In this document: one piece after another, positions 48,460 to 56,399 of the stretch
How the letters are laid out: each line of letters starts with the position of its first letter
Position numbering within the stretch: the stretch's first letter is position 1
Assembly: GCF_027460265.1 (NCBI RefSeq)
Contig: NZ_JAPZBC010000001.1
Span: 2,879,501-2,943,500, forward strand
Direction of reading: 5' to 3'
Origin: Streptomyces sp. WMMC940
GTDB lineage: Bacteria; Actinomycetota; Actinomycetes; Streptomycetales; Streptomycetaceae
Length of the DNA: 64,000 nucleotides
Translations under genes and position numbers: made by a program
The notes under the pieces: model-generated
Told to the model about the DNA's origin: nothing
Databases searched by the model: none
Seen by the model: only the letters and a program-made list of their open reading frames with translations

Positions 48460-48654
48460 ATGGCGAGCACACAGCAACCTCAAGGCTACGGACTCACCGA
48501 ACTGCCGCCAGAGCCAAGAGCGGTATCAGGATGCAGTACCTGTCTCGGCATCTGCGTACGGCGGCGAAATGCACGGTCGAGAGGCGACTACAGCGCCGTC
48601 TCCGATGCGAACGTCGAGCTGCGCCAGCACCACATCAAGGCGCACAACTCATGA
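48460..48654 (+). CDS. Small Cys-containing protein of the element
   Basis: 64 residues from ATG 48460, with a strong GGAGG at 48451-48455. Contains SGCSTCLGICVRRRNAR and DYSAVSDANVELRQH, a pattern seen in small proteins of actinomycete integrative elements. The stop overlaps the next start (ATGA). Function unknown. Confidence 0.65.
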   Translation: MASTQQPQGYGLTELPPEPRAVSGCSTCLGICVRRRNARSRGDYSAVSDANVELRQHHIKAHNS

Positions 48655-48839
48655 GTGCTGACAAGGCACTTGGGCTTTTCGGTGACCACCCCTTGATGAC
48701 CCTGCGCGTCTCTCGCGACTCAGGGAAGACCTGGGGTCCTGAGCGAACCGTGTCCACGACGGACGACCTTCACCCCCTCATCACGCTCGCTTGGCCTCCC
48801 TGTCAGTGCACAAGATGCACGGAGCGCGGCAAGTCCTGA
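48651..48839 (+). CDS. Tiny Cys-tailed protein of the element
   Basis: 62 residues; ATG 48651 overlaps the preceding stop by 4 bases, implying coupled translation. SRDSGKTWGPERTVSTTDDLH is followed by a C-terminal CQCTRC motif that could bind metal. I do not recognise the family. Confidence 0.6.
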   Translation: MSADKALGLFGDHPLMTLRVSRDSGKTWGPERTVSTTDDLHPLITLAWPPCQCTRCTERGKS

Positions 48840-48935
48840 AACCCGTACAGCATCGAAGGAACTTGCCCCTGCGGTCCCTGCAACGGATTCCTGCCCTCAT
48901 TACCCCCGGGTGCTCGTCGCAGGCACAGAAAGGGC

Positions 48936-49057
48936 GTCTCAGAAACCTTGGTTTACGAGACGGTGGGCAGCGGGGTCCACCGAGCCCCCTGGGTGTGTTC
49001 GAAACTCGTCTCACAACCAGTCGAGACGGGTTGATATTTTGAGACGAGTTATGAGAC
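48936..49057. promoter_or_regulatory. Array of GTCTC/GAGAC half-sites upstream of the small recombinase (res-like)
   Basis: GTCTC 48936-48940 and 49008-49012; GAGAC 48957-48961, 49023-49027, 49041-49045, 49053-49057. Two inverted pairs result: one 26 bp long (48936-48961, with AAACC/GGTTT inside) and one 20 bp long (49008-49027). An 11-bp exact inverted repeat AACTCGTCTCA (49003-49013) / TGAGACGAGTT (49040-49050) adds a third arrangement. This resembles the multi-subsite res regions that lie next to resolvase genes. Confidence 0.6.
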
Positions 49058-49065
49058 AGTCGAGC

Positions 49066-49653
49066 ATGGCGACGGACACCCCCACTCACCTCATCGGCTA
49101 CGCCCGAATCTCGACCGACGACCAGGAGGCACAGCTTCAAAGGGATGCCCTCACCGCAGCGGGATGCTCTCGGATCTTCGAAGACAAGGCATCCGGCAAG
49201 AACACCGATCGCCCTGAACTGGCAGCCGTACTCGACTACCTGAGGGGAGGAGACACTCTCGTTGTCTGGAAGCTCGGCAGGCTTGGCAGGTCCCTCATCG
49301 ACCTTGTGAGCATTGTGGACGGCCTGAGGGGCCGTGGCATCGGCTTCAAGGTGCTGACGGGGGCTCTCAGCGCCGTGGATACGACCTCCGCCGACGGCCG
49401 TCTCTTCTTCCAGATCATCGCCGCCATGGCGGAGTTCGAGCGCTCCCTTATCAAGGACAGGACCAAGGCCGGACTGGAAGCGGCCAAGGCACAGGGGCGC
49501 ACCGGAGGACGCCCCACAGTCATCACTGATGATCTCCTCACCGTGGCCAAGGCAAGGAAGGCCAAGGGCGAGAGCGTCAGCGCCATAGCCAAGGCTCTGG
49601 GAGTGTCCAGGGCGACGCTGTACCGACACCTGTCCGACCAGGAGCAGCTCTGA
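49066..49653 (+). CDS. Small serine recombinase (resolvase/invertase type)
   Basis: 195 residues from ATG 49066; ATG 49051 is an in-frame alternative. Resolvase domain (about 8-140): catalytic Ser in IGYARISTDDQ, Arg in QLQRDAL, and KLGRLGRSLIDL, MAEFERSLI motifs. C-terminal HTH (about 150-190; SVSAIAKALGVSRATLYRHL). Size and order match Tn3-type resolvases and DNA invertases. Only one base separates its stop from the doxX stop on the other strand. Probably acts at the adjacent GAGAC array, resolving multimers or controlling its own gene. Confidence 0.92.
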   Translation: MATDTPTHLIGYARISTDDQEAQLQRDALTAAGCSRIFEDKASGKNTDRPELAAVLDYLRGGDTLVVWKLGRLGRSLIDLVSIVDGLRGRGIGFKVLTGALSAVDTTSADGRLFFQIIAAMAEFERSLIKDRTKAGLEAAKAQGRTGGRPTVITDDLLTVAKARKAKGESVSAIAKALGVSRATLYRHLSDQEQL

Positions 49654-49654
49654 C

Positions 49655-50191
49655 CTACCGCCAAGCCCCCGCCTGGCCCCGTCCCCGCCGTCGACCCCTG
49701 ATCACGGCATCCAGTGACCAGTAGGGCGCCCCGGCCAGCACCAGCGGCACCCAGCAAAACATGTACGGGAGATCGTTCCCGTAGTAGTACGGCTCGGTCT
49801 GCCAGCTGACGGTCAGCCACAGGCTCAACGAGATCAGTGCTCCGCCGAGGGCGGCCAGCCGCGCGAGCAGCCCCAGCAGGGTGCCGACGCCGACGGCCAG
49901 CTCGCCGAAGGCCATCGCGTAGCCGAAGCCCTCGGGGCTCCTCAGGGCCATGTCCACGAGCGCGGGTACTGCGGAGCTGTTCCGCACGTTGGTCATCAGC
50001 TCGCCGACGGAGCCGGTGCCGCTCGCGGCGATGAACGCGCTGTCGAAGAGCTTGTCCAGTCCCGCGTAGATGAAGGTCACTCCGAGGAACAGCCGCAGCG
50101 GCAGCAGCGAGTAGCGCGCCGCGCGTTCCTTCCAGTCGGTGCTCACGTCGTCGGTCGCGTACGTCGCCGTCGTCCGGTACACATGCGTCAT
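49655..50191 (-). CDS. DoxX-family membrane protein with element-supplied C-terminus
   Basis: 178 residues from ATG 50191. Four helices typical of DoxX: LRLFLGVTFIYAGLDKLF, FGYAMAFGELAVGVGTLLG, LARLAALGGALISLSLWLTV, YMFCWVPLVLAGAPYWSLD. DoxX proteins are small quinone/thiosulfate- or redox-associated membrane proteins. The last 39 residues (from Asp at 49772-49774) are encoded inside the integrative element; the native tail is left at 44847-44948. The fusion keeps the conserved PLVLAGA and SLDA positions, so the protein is probably functional. Confidence 0.88.
   Translation of the reverse strand: MTHVYRTTATYATDDVSTDWKERAARYSLLPLRLFLGVTFIYAGLDKLFDSAFIAASGTGSVGELMTNVRNSSAVPALVDMALRSPEGFGYAMAFGELAVGVGTLLGLLARLAALGGALISLSLWLTVSWQTEPYYYGNDLPYMFCWVPLVLAGAPYWSLDAVIRGRRRGRGQAGAWR
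49770..49774. other. attR core
   Basis: AGATC at the right boundary, inside the doxX coding sequence. Inside the element lies CAGCAAAAC (49752-49760), the left arm of the reconstructed attP. Confidence 0.65.
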
Positions 50192-50238
50192 CGTCGCCTC
50201 CGTGTCTCACCCGGCTGGGACGATTGTCCCCACGTCCC

Positions 50239-50258
50239 GCCCCCGTGAATACGGGGGC
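50239..50258. terminator. Hairpin downstream of the 50282 gene
   Basis: GCCCCCGT (50239-50246) and ACGGGGGC (50251-50258) are exact complements with a GAAT loop, just past the stop of the minus-strand membrane-protein gene. Confidence 0.65.
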
Positions 50259-50281
50259 GACGGCCGTACGGCTCAGCCCGG

Positions 50282-51523
50282 TCAGTCCACGACGTCGACG
50301 GCCATCCGGTTCGACTCGGCACCCGCCGCGGTCACGACCTGCACCTCGACCCTTCCGGGCTCGACCTCGGCCGGCACCGGGACCGTGATGCTCGTATCAC
50401 TGGGGCTGGTGAATCCGCCGGGGACCGGCACCAGCGGCACATGGACGTGGACCGTGCCGATCCGGACGGTCATCAGCGCGAGCCGGTCGGGGCTCCCGGC
50501 GCCCGGCGGCACGAACCCGGCGCCGCGGATCTCGATGTCGTCGCCGATGCGGACGGGGCCGTCGAGGCCGCCGGGCTCCCTGGCACGGACGACGGACAGG
50601 ACGACCGGGCGGCCGCCCTCCGCGTACTTCCCTGCGAGGTAGACCGCCGCCGAGACCAGGACCAGCACGGTAAGGCCCCACGGCAGCTCCGGCAGCCGGT
50701 CGGGCCGGCGTGCCAGCAGCACCGTCGCGCAGAGGAGGGCCACCCCGCCGACGAGGACGTACTGCGCGTCGGGGAAGCTGCCGCGGCCCGCGTCGTCGCA
50801 CACCAGGTCCACGGGCCGGGGCCGGTCCGCCTCCACCTTCTGCAGCCGCTGGGTGATGATGCGCACGGCGACGACACGGCGCACGACGACGGCGATCAGG
50901 GAGACGGCGGCCGTGATCGTGAGCAGTCCGGCGCCCTGGGCGAGGCCGAGTCCGGCGGGGGCGGACGCGGCGAGCCGGAACGCCAGGAACAGCACGGTGT
51001 AGGCGGCGAACAGCACCCACACGGCGGCCACCGCCCGCGAGGTCGACAGCCGGTTGTCCTCGCCGACGAGCGGGGCGAGGAGTCCGCCGTGCGCCCGGTG
51101 GAGCCGGGCCGCGCCGGTGAGCAGCCCGGCCAGACAGACGGCGGCGGCGAGGCAGGCGGTGCGGGCCACGGTCCAGCCGGAGCCGATCGCGGTCACGGTC
51201 TGGACCAGGAGGAGCAGCACGACCCAGCCCCACAGCACCAGCAGGGTGCGCCGCCAGACGCGGGTGAGCCACGACTCCCCGGCGGCGCGGCTGCGCTCGG
51301 CGACGGCCCGGGCCGACTCGGTCAGCTCGTCGGAGATCCACTGCCGGGTGCCGCCCGCGGAGGAGGCGACCTGGGCGGGCAGCCCGCGTCCCCCGGCGAG
51401 TTCGTCGCGCCTGGCCAGGAACCTGGCGACGGCCCTCCGGTGTCCCTCACGTCTGCCGTGCGGGCAGTCGCCGCAGGTACAGCCACCGCCGTGCACGCTC
51501 TGTCCCGCTTCCTGCACCGCCAC
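50282..51523 (-). CDS. Polytopic membrane protein with C-terminal beta-rich domain
   Basis: 413 residues from GTG 51523, preferred because GGGGAAGGG lies nine bases upstream; TTG 51559 is the longer option. N-terminal Cys motif CTCGDCPHGRREGH (residues about 12-25) could bind a metal. Six to eight helices (about 85-300: LLVLWGWVVLLLLVQTV; ACLAAAVCLAGLLTGAA; VLFAAYTVLFLAFRLA; VLVGGVALLCATVLLA; LTVLVLVSAAVYLAG). The C-terminal ~100 residues are beta-rich, IPT/Ig-like (IEIRGAGFVPPGAG ... VEVQVVTAAG). Function unknown. Confidence 0.75.
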   Translation of the reverse strand: MAVQEAGQSVHGGGCTCGDCPHGRREGHRRAVARFLARRDELAGGRGLPAQVASSAGGTRQWISDELTESARAVAERSRAAGESWLTRVWRRTLLVLWGWVVLLLLVQTVTAIGSGWTVARTACLAAAVCLAGLLTGAARLHRAHGGLLAPLVGEDNRLSTSRAVAAVWVLFAAYTVLFLAFRLAASAPAGLGLAQGAGLLTITAAVSLIAVVVRRVVAVRIITQRLQKVEADRPRPVDLVCDDAGRGSFPDAQYVLVGGVALLCATVLLARRPDRLPELPWGLTVLVLVSAAVYLAGKYAEGGRPVVLSVVRAREPGGLDGPVRIGDDIEIRGAGFVPPGAGSPDRLALMTVRIGTVHVHVPLVPVPGGFTSPSDTSITVPVPAEVEPGRVEVQVVTAAGAESNRMAVDVVD

Positions 51524-51657
51524 GGCGACGCACCCTTCCCCGGTAGGCAGCTTCGGCAACTACCCCGTGATTCCAAGGAATTGTGCCGTACGGACGAGGC
51601 TGGGCGCGCATCGGGAAGCCGACGCGAGGGTGATTTGCGCACGATCGAATTGACGTA

Positions 51658-52446
51658 CTACGACATGAGTTCGGGTTCTTCGGCGGCGATTCGACGCCAC
51701 AGGGGCTGGTAGCTGATCCATGCGACGAGATCGCCGCCGAGCTGCTCACGGGTGGCGAGCGCGTCGCGGTGGTCGATGAGCACCGGCTTCCCGGCGGCCC
51801 GGGCGCTCAGCTGCACCTGCGCGCAGCGCTCCATGGAGACGAACCACCAGGCCGCCGCGTCGACCGAGTCCCCGACCGTGAGGAGCCCGTGGTTGCGCAG
51901 GATGACCGCCTTGTACGGGCCGAGGGCGGCCGCGACGCGCTTGCCCTCCGCCGCGTCGACGGTGACGCCCGTGTAGGCGTCGTACAGTGCGTGGTCCTGG
52001 TAGAAGGCGCACGCCTCCTGGGAGATCGGGTCCAGCAGCTCACCGAGCGCGGCCAGCGCCCGGCCGTGGACGGAGTGGCTGTGCACGACGGCGACGGTCC
52101 CGGGCCGGGCCCGGTGCACCGCGGCGTGCACGGCGAACGCGGCCTGGTTGACGTGCCGGGTGCCGCGGACGACCTGTCCGTCCCCGTTGACCAGGATCAG
52201 CCTGCCTGCCGTCATCGTGGCGAACGGCTCCCCGAACGGGTTGACCCAGAAGCAGTCCGGCGCCTCCGGGTCGCGCACGCTGATGTGCCCGGCGACGCCC
52301 TCCTCGTACCCCAACCGGGCGAACAGCCGCAGCGCGCCGGCCAGCCGCTGCTTCCGGTACACACGTTCATCCACCGCGGACTCGTGCACGGGCGGCATGG
52401 CCAAGTGCAGCCGCTCGGCGGGTATCGGCTCCGGCATGTCGGTCAT
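51658..52446 (-). CDS. Class II aldolase/adducin-family protein
   Basis: 262 residues from ATG 52446. Aldolase/epimerase fold: GHISVRDP, WVNPFGEPFATM, zinc-ligand HSHSVHGRALA, Tyr/Asp-containing QDHALYDAYTGV and the third ligand in LRNHGLLTVG. Related enzymes are fuculose-1-phosphate aldolase and ribulose-5-phosphate epimerase; adducin-like members in actinomycetes have unassigned substrates. No sugar kinase or isomerase gene adjoins it, so no pathway can be given. Confidence 0.88.
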   Translation of the reverse strand: MTDMPEPIPAERLHLAMPPVHESAVDERVYRKQRLAGALRLFARLGYEEGVAGHISVRDPEAPDCFWVNPFGEPFATMTAGRLILVNGDGQVVRGTRHVNQAAFAVHAAVHRARPGTVAVVHSHSVHGRALAALGELLDPISQEACAFYQDHALYDAYTGVTVDAAEGKRVAAALGPYKAVILRNHGLLTVGDSVDAAAWWFVSMERCAQVQLSARAAGKPVLIDHRDALATREQLGGDLVAWISYQPLWRRIAAEEPELMS

Positions 52447-52570
52447 GGCGCGGAAGGTACCTCCGGGTGCGCCAACTGACCATATACGGCGCGCGCCTTG
52501 CGCGGCGGATGTGCAGTGCCGCACGCGGGAGGTGGGGGGGGACGGGTCGGGACCCCGGGGGACGGCCGGC

Positions 52571-53152
52571 TCAGAGACGGTCGATGTCCGCGAGGTCGAT
52601 GTCGATGCCGAAGGGGACGGAGACCTTGAGCCGGTCGCGGAAGGTGCCGCCCGGCACATAGACGCGCGATTCCTTGTCGAGCTCGAAGACGTGGGCCACC
52701 GGCCGTTCGTCGGCGGCCATCTCGACGCGCCAGAAGTACGGGATGCCCGCGCCCGCGTACTTGTGCGGCTTGGTGTCGGTGTCGCGCGCCTCGGAGTCCG
52801 GCGAGACCACCTCGACCGCCAGCAGCACGTCTCTGGACTGGAAGTAGGTCTGCTCCCGGCTCCGCGCGGCGGCGGCACGGACGACGGAGACGTCCGGCTC
52901 GGGACCGTTGCGCTTGTCGAGCACGACGGTCATCTCCCGGACGACCCTCAGCTCGGGGGGCGCCGTGCTCCGCAGCCCTTGCACCAGCAGGTCGATCGCA
53001 AGGCTGTGGAAATAGCGCTGCGGACTCACGAAGACCAGGCTCCCGTCGATCAGCTCGGTGTGTGGCGGGAGGTCGGGCAGGGTGAGCAGGTCCTCCACGC
53101 TGTAGCCCTCTCGCGGTGGCACCGGCCAGTGGTGCGAGATCTCTGCGCTCAT
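52571..53152 (-). CDS. Uma2-family putative restriction-fold endonuclease
   Basis: 193 residues from ATG 53152 (GGGAG six bases upstream; ATG 53164 is in frame). The DUF820/Uma2 pattern is clear: DLLTLPDLPPHTELIDGSLV, GPEPDVSVV, LAVEVVSPDSEARD, KPHKYAGAGIPYFWRVE. Conserved Asp, Glu and Lys form a PD-(D/E)XK-type site. Streptomyces carry many copies; their biological role is unclear and a link to mobile DNA has been proposed. The gene is isolated, between the aldolase and guaA. Confidence 0.88.
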   Translation of the reverse strand: MSAEISHHWPVPPREGYSVEDLLTLPDLPPHTELIDGSLVFVSPQRYFHSLAIDLLVQGLRSTAPPELRVVREMTVVLDKRNGPEPDVSVVRAAAARSREQTYFQSRDVLLAVEVVSPDSEARDTDTKPHKYAGAGIPYFWRVEMAADERPVAHVFELDKESRVYVPGGTFRDRLKVSVPFGIDIDLADIDRL

Positions 53153-53267
53153 GAGTGCTCCCATGGACGTGAGCCTGGTACGTATGGGCAGCCTACCCAC
53201 CGTGAATGCCGACGCCGCCACCCAAACGAATGAGCGACGGCGCCGGCGTTGACCTACGGAGCGGGGG

Positions 53268-54875
<1,608 letters not shown>

Positions 54876-54969
54876 TACGGCGGCCTTCCGGCGGTGGGTG
54901 GAGGGGGCTCTGTCAGTCGATTCTACCGGCGCCGCGGTACCGCTCTTCGTCTCACCATCCGAACCCGCG

Positions 54970-55000
54970 TTGGCCCCGGCGACGGCCGGGGGGCCATACT
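54970..55000 (+). promoter_or_regulatory. Candidate promoter of the chorismate mutase leader
   Basis: TTGGCC (54970-54975) and CATACT (54995-55000) are separated by 19 bases. Transcription would start at about 55006, so the leader peptide would be translated from a leaderless or nearly leaderless message. Confidence 0.35.
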
Positions 55001-55006
55001 GACCCC

Positions 55007-55078
55007 ATGCGCAAGCACCCGACCTTCGTCTTTACCTATGGCACCCGGCCCGCCGGCTGCCATGGTCGTGCTGCTTGA
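55007..55078 (+). CDS. Attenuator leader peptide of chorismate mutase
   Basis: 23 codons, ATG 55007 to TGA 55076-55078. Residues 7-11 are Phe-Val-Phe-Thr-Tyr, both aromatic products controlled by chorismate mutase. The stop is followed after 24 bases by an intrinsic-terminator-like stem, and part of the leader (55046-55052) can pair with the stem's 5' arm. Ribosome stalling at Phe/Tyr codons when charged tRNA is short would favour the antiterminator. Confidence 0.7.
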   Translation: MRKHPTFVFTYGTRPAGCHGRAA

Positions 55079-55102
55079 GCAACTGACAAGCGACTTCCCA
55101 GG

Positions 55103-55129
55103 CGCCCCGGGCCGACAAGGCCCGGGGCG
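55103..55129 (+). terminator. Attenuator terminator upstream of chorismate mutase
   Basis: CGCCCCGGGCC (55103-55113) pairs perfectly with GGCCCGGGGCG (55119-55129) around GACAA. CGGGCCG (55108-55114), overlapping the 5' arm, is fully complementary to CGGCCCG (55046-55052) in the leader, an exclusive antiterminator. The stem lies 52 bases before the structural gene. Confidence 0.75.
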
Positions 55130-55181
55130 TCCTGTCGTTTCCGGGCCCGGTCGGTACGGGGCCTGAACACAAGGAGCCCCC

Positions 55182-55496
55182 GTGCCCGCCACCGACACCG
55201 CAGCCCGTCCCGACACCGCAGCCCGTCCCGACACCGGCGCCCGCACCGACGAGGCCGCGGATCTGATCAGCGGCGCCCGCGACCGCATCGACTCCCTCGA
55301 CGACCGGATCATCGGGCTGATCCAGGAACGGATGGCCGTCTCGGCCGTCATCCAGGAGGCCCGGATCACCTCCGGGGGCCGCCGGGTGAACCTCTCGCGC
55401 GAGATGGAGGTGCTCGGTCACTACAGGGAGGCGCTCGGCAAGCCGGGGACGGCGCTGGCCATGACGCTGCTGGAGCTGTGCCGCGGTCGCGTCTGA
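55182..55496 (+). CDS. Chorismate mutase (AroQ class)
   Basis: 104 residues from GTG 55182 with AAGGAG at 55171-55176. The first ~25 residues contain short PDTAAR repeats (18-bp DNA units). The AroQ helical domain (about 28-104) shows SGARDRIDSLDDRIIGLIQERM, Arg-containing GGRRVNLSREMEVL, and LLELCRGRV; it lacks the regulatory extension of PheA-type proteins. It converts chorismate to prephenate for Phe/Tyr synthesis. Actinobacterial enzymes of this size are often activated by contact with DAHP synthase. Expression is likely controlled by the upstream attenuator. Confidence 0.9.
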   Translation: MPATDTAARPDTAARPDTGARTDEAADLISGARDRIDSLDDRIIGLIQERMAVSAVIQEARITSGGRRVNLSREMEVLGHYREALGKPGTALAMTLLELCRGRV

Positions 55497-56399
55497 ACGT
55501 GCGCCCGGCACCGTGGTCCGACGGATGTGCGCAGCTCCCGTGGCCCGGAGGCTGCGCGGTGCCCGGTGGGGCGCGCCGGATGTGCCGGTGCACGCCCGCC
55601 GTACCGCCGCGCACTCCTGCCGCACGCCGTACGCACATCCGTACGGGCGCGCTCTCACCCGTACGGCCCGTGACCGGTCCCGGAACGCTTCGTTGGTACC
55701 GATGTCCGTGCCAGCCAGGGGCGGCCCCGAAGGAAAGATCCACGCGTGGCCCCGCTGGGGCGTGTGACGTACCGCAGGTACGTCGTGGGACCTCGCCCCG
55801 GCGCGCGTGACCGGTCGGCAGGGGACAGCAGCCCGGTCACCCCGAGGCGGTCGGTTCCGGGGACGCCCGGAACCGGCCGCATCCGGCCGAAGCGGTTGAC
55901 CGCTCGCGCGACCCGCCCGCCATGAAGCGGCCCCTCCCGGATCCCACCGCGCAACCCCCACGGCACCGCGCCCCGCGCCGTCGGGCCGCCGCCGGACCGG
56001 GAGATGCGGCTCCGGCCGTCCGGTCCGGCGGCCCCCACCCCGGGCGCGCCGCCTCTCGGTGCCCACGCGGGCCCCGACGTCGGCACCGACGGCCGAGGGC
56101 CCCTGGAAACCGCCCGCTTCCGCGAGGCCCTTCCTGGCGGTCCGCGTGCGGGTGGACGACAGTGCTCCACCCACGAGCAAGGCCACGACGGCGGTCTCGC
56201 CGAACCGGACGTCGGCGCCATATGCCCGCGGCAATGTGTCGGGCGTCACATAAATTCTGTGTGAGTTCCTGTGCAACCAATTGCACTGGTCACAGGTCAT
56301 GCATGCGGAACCAATGGCCACACCCGTAACCCCCATAGCCGGGAGGGCCCCAGACTCCGTGCCGCGTGACGCGGCACGCCGGACTTCACTGAGGTCTTG
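55497..56399. other. 900-bp intergenic region
   Basis: No gene is supported on either strand; frames are Arg/Pro-rich and lack ribosome sites. An exact inverted repeat GACGTACC (55766-55773) / GGTACGTC (55777-55784) may terminate the chorismate mutase transcript or be an operator. The last ~180 bases (56215-56399) are AT-richer and form the promoter/leader of the LAETG gene, with nested palindromes at 56268-56296 and a leader hairpin GTGCCGCG (56359-56366) / CGCGGCAC (56370-56377). Confidence 0.5.
56268..56296. promoter_or_regulatory. Nested palindromes upstream of the LAETG protein gene
   Basis: GTGCAA (56271-56276) / TTGCAC (56281-56286) lie around CCAA, and the overlapping outer pair is CCTGTG (56268-56273) / CACAGG (56291-56296). 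It lies in AT-rich sequence about 105-130 bases upstream of the start, a likely regulator site. Confidence 0.45.

Larger units (their letters stand above)
44944..49774 (+). mobile_element. 4.8-kb integrative element inserted in doxX
   Basis: Bounded by the 5-bp direct repeat AGATC (44944-44948 and 49770-49774). Contents: large serine integrase, a short acidic protein gene, DUF6879 gene, XRE/DUF5753 regulator, two tiny genes, a small resolvase-type recombinase, and a substitute doxX 3' end. The interior is clearly less GC-rich, with many A/T-ending codons compared with both flanks. No replication, transfer, capsid or obvious cargo gene is present, so it may be a minimal, satellite-like or decayed element. 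Joining the outer flanks at AGATC restores a normal doxX with the C-terminus now at 44847-44948. Confidence 0.85.

Noticed and set aside
44944..49774. Prophage or conjugative AICE
   Set aside because: No capsid, terminase, replication or FtsK/Tra-type transfer genes are present; only integration, resolution and small regulatory genes.
55922..56329. 135-codon frame in the chorismate mutase-LAETG gap
   Set aside because: Arg/Pro-rich, no ribosome site, and it crosses the promoter-like palindromes.
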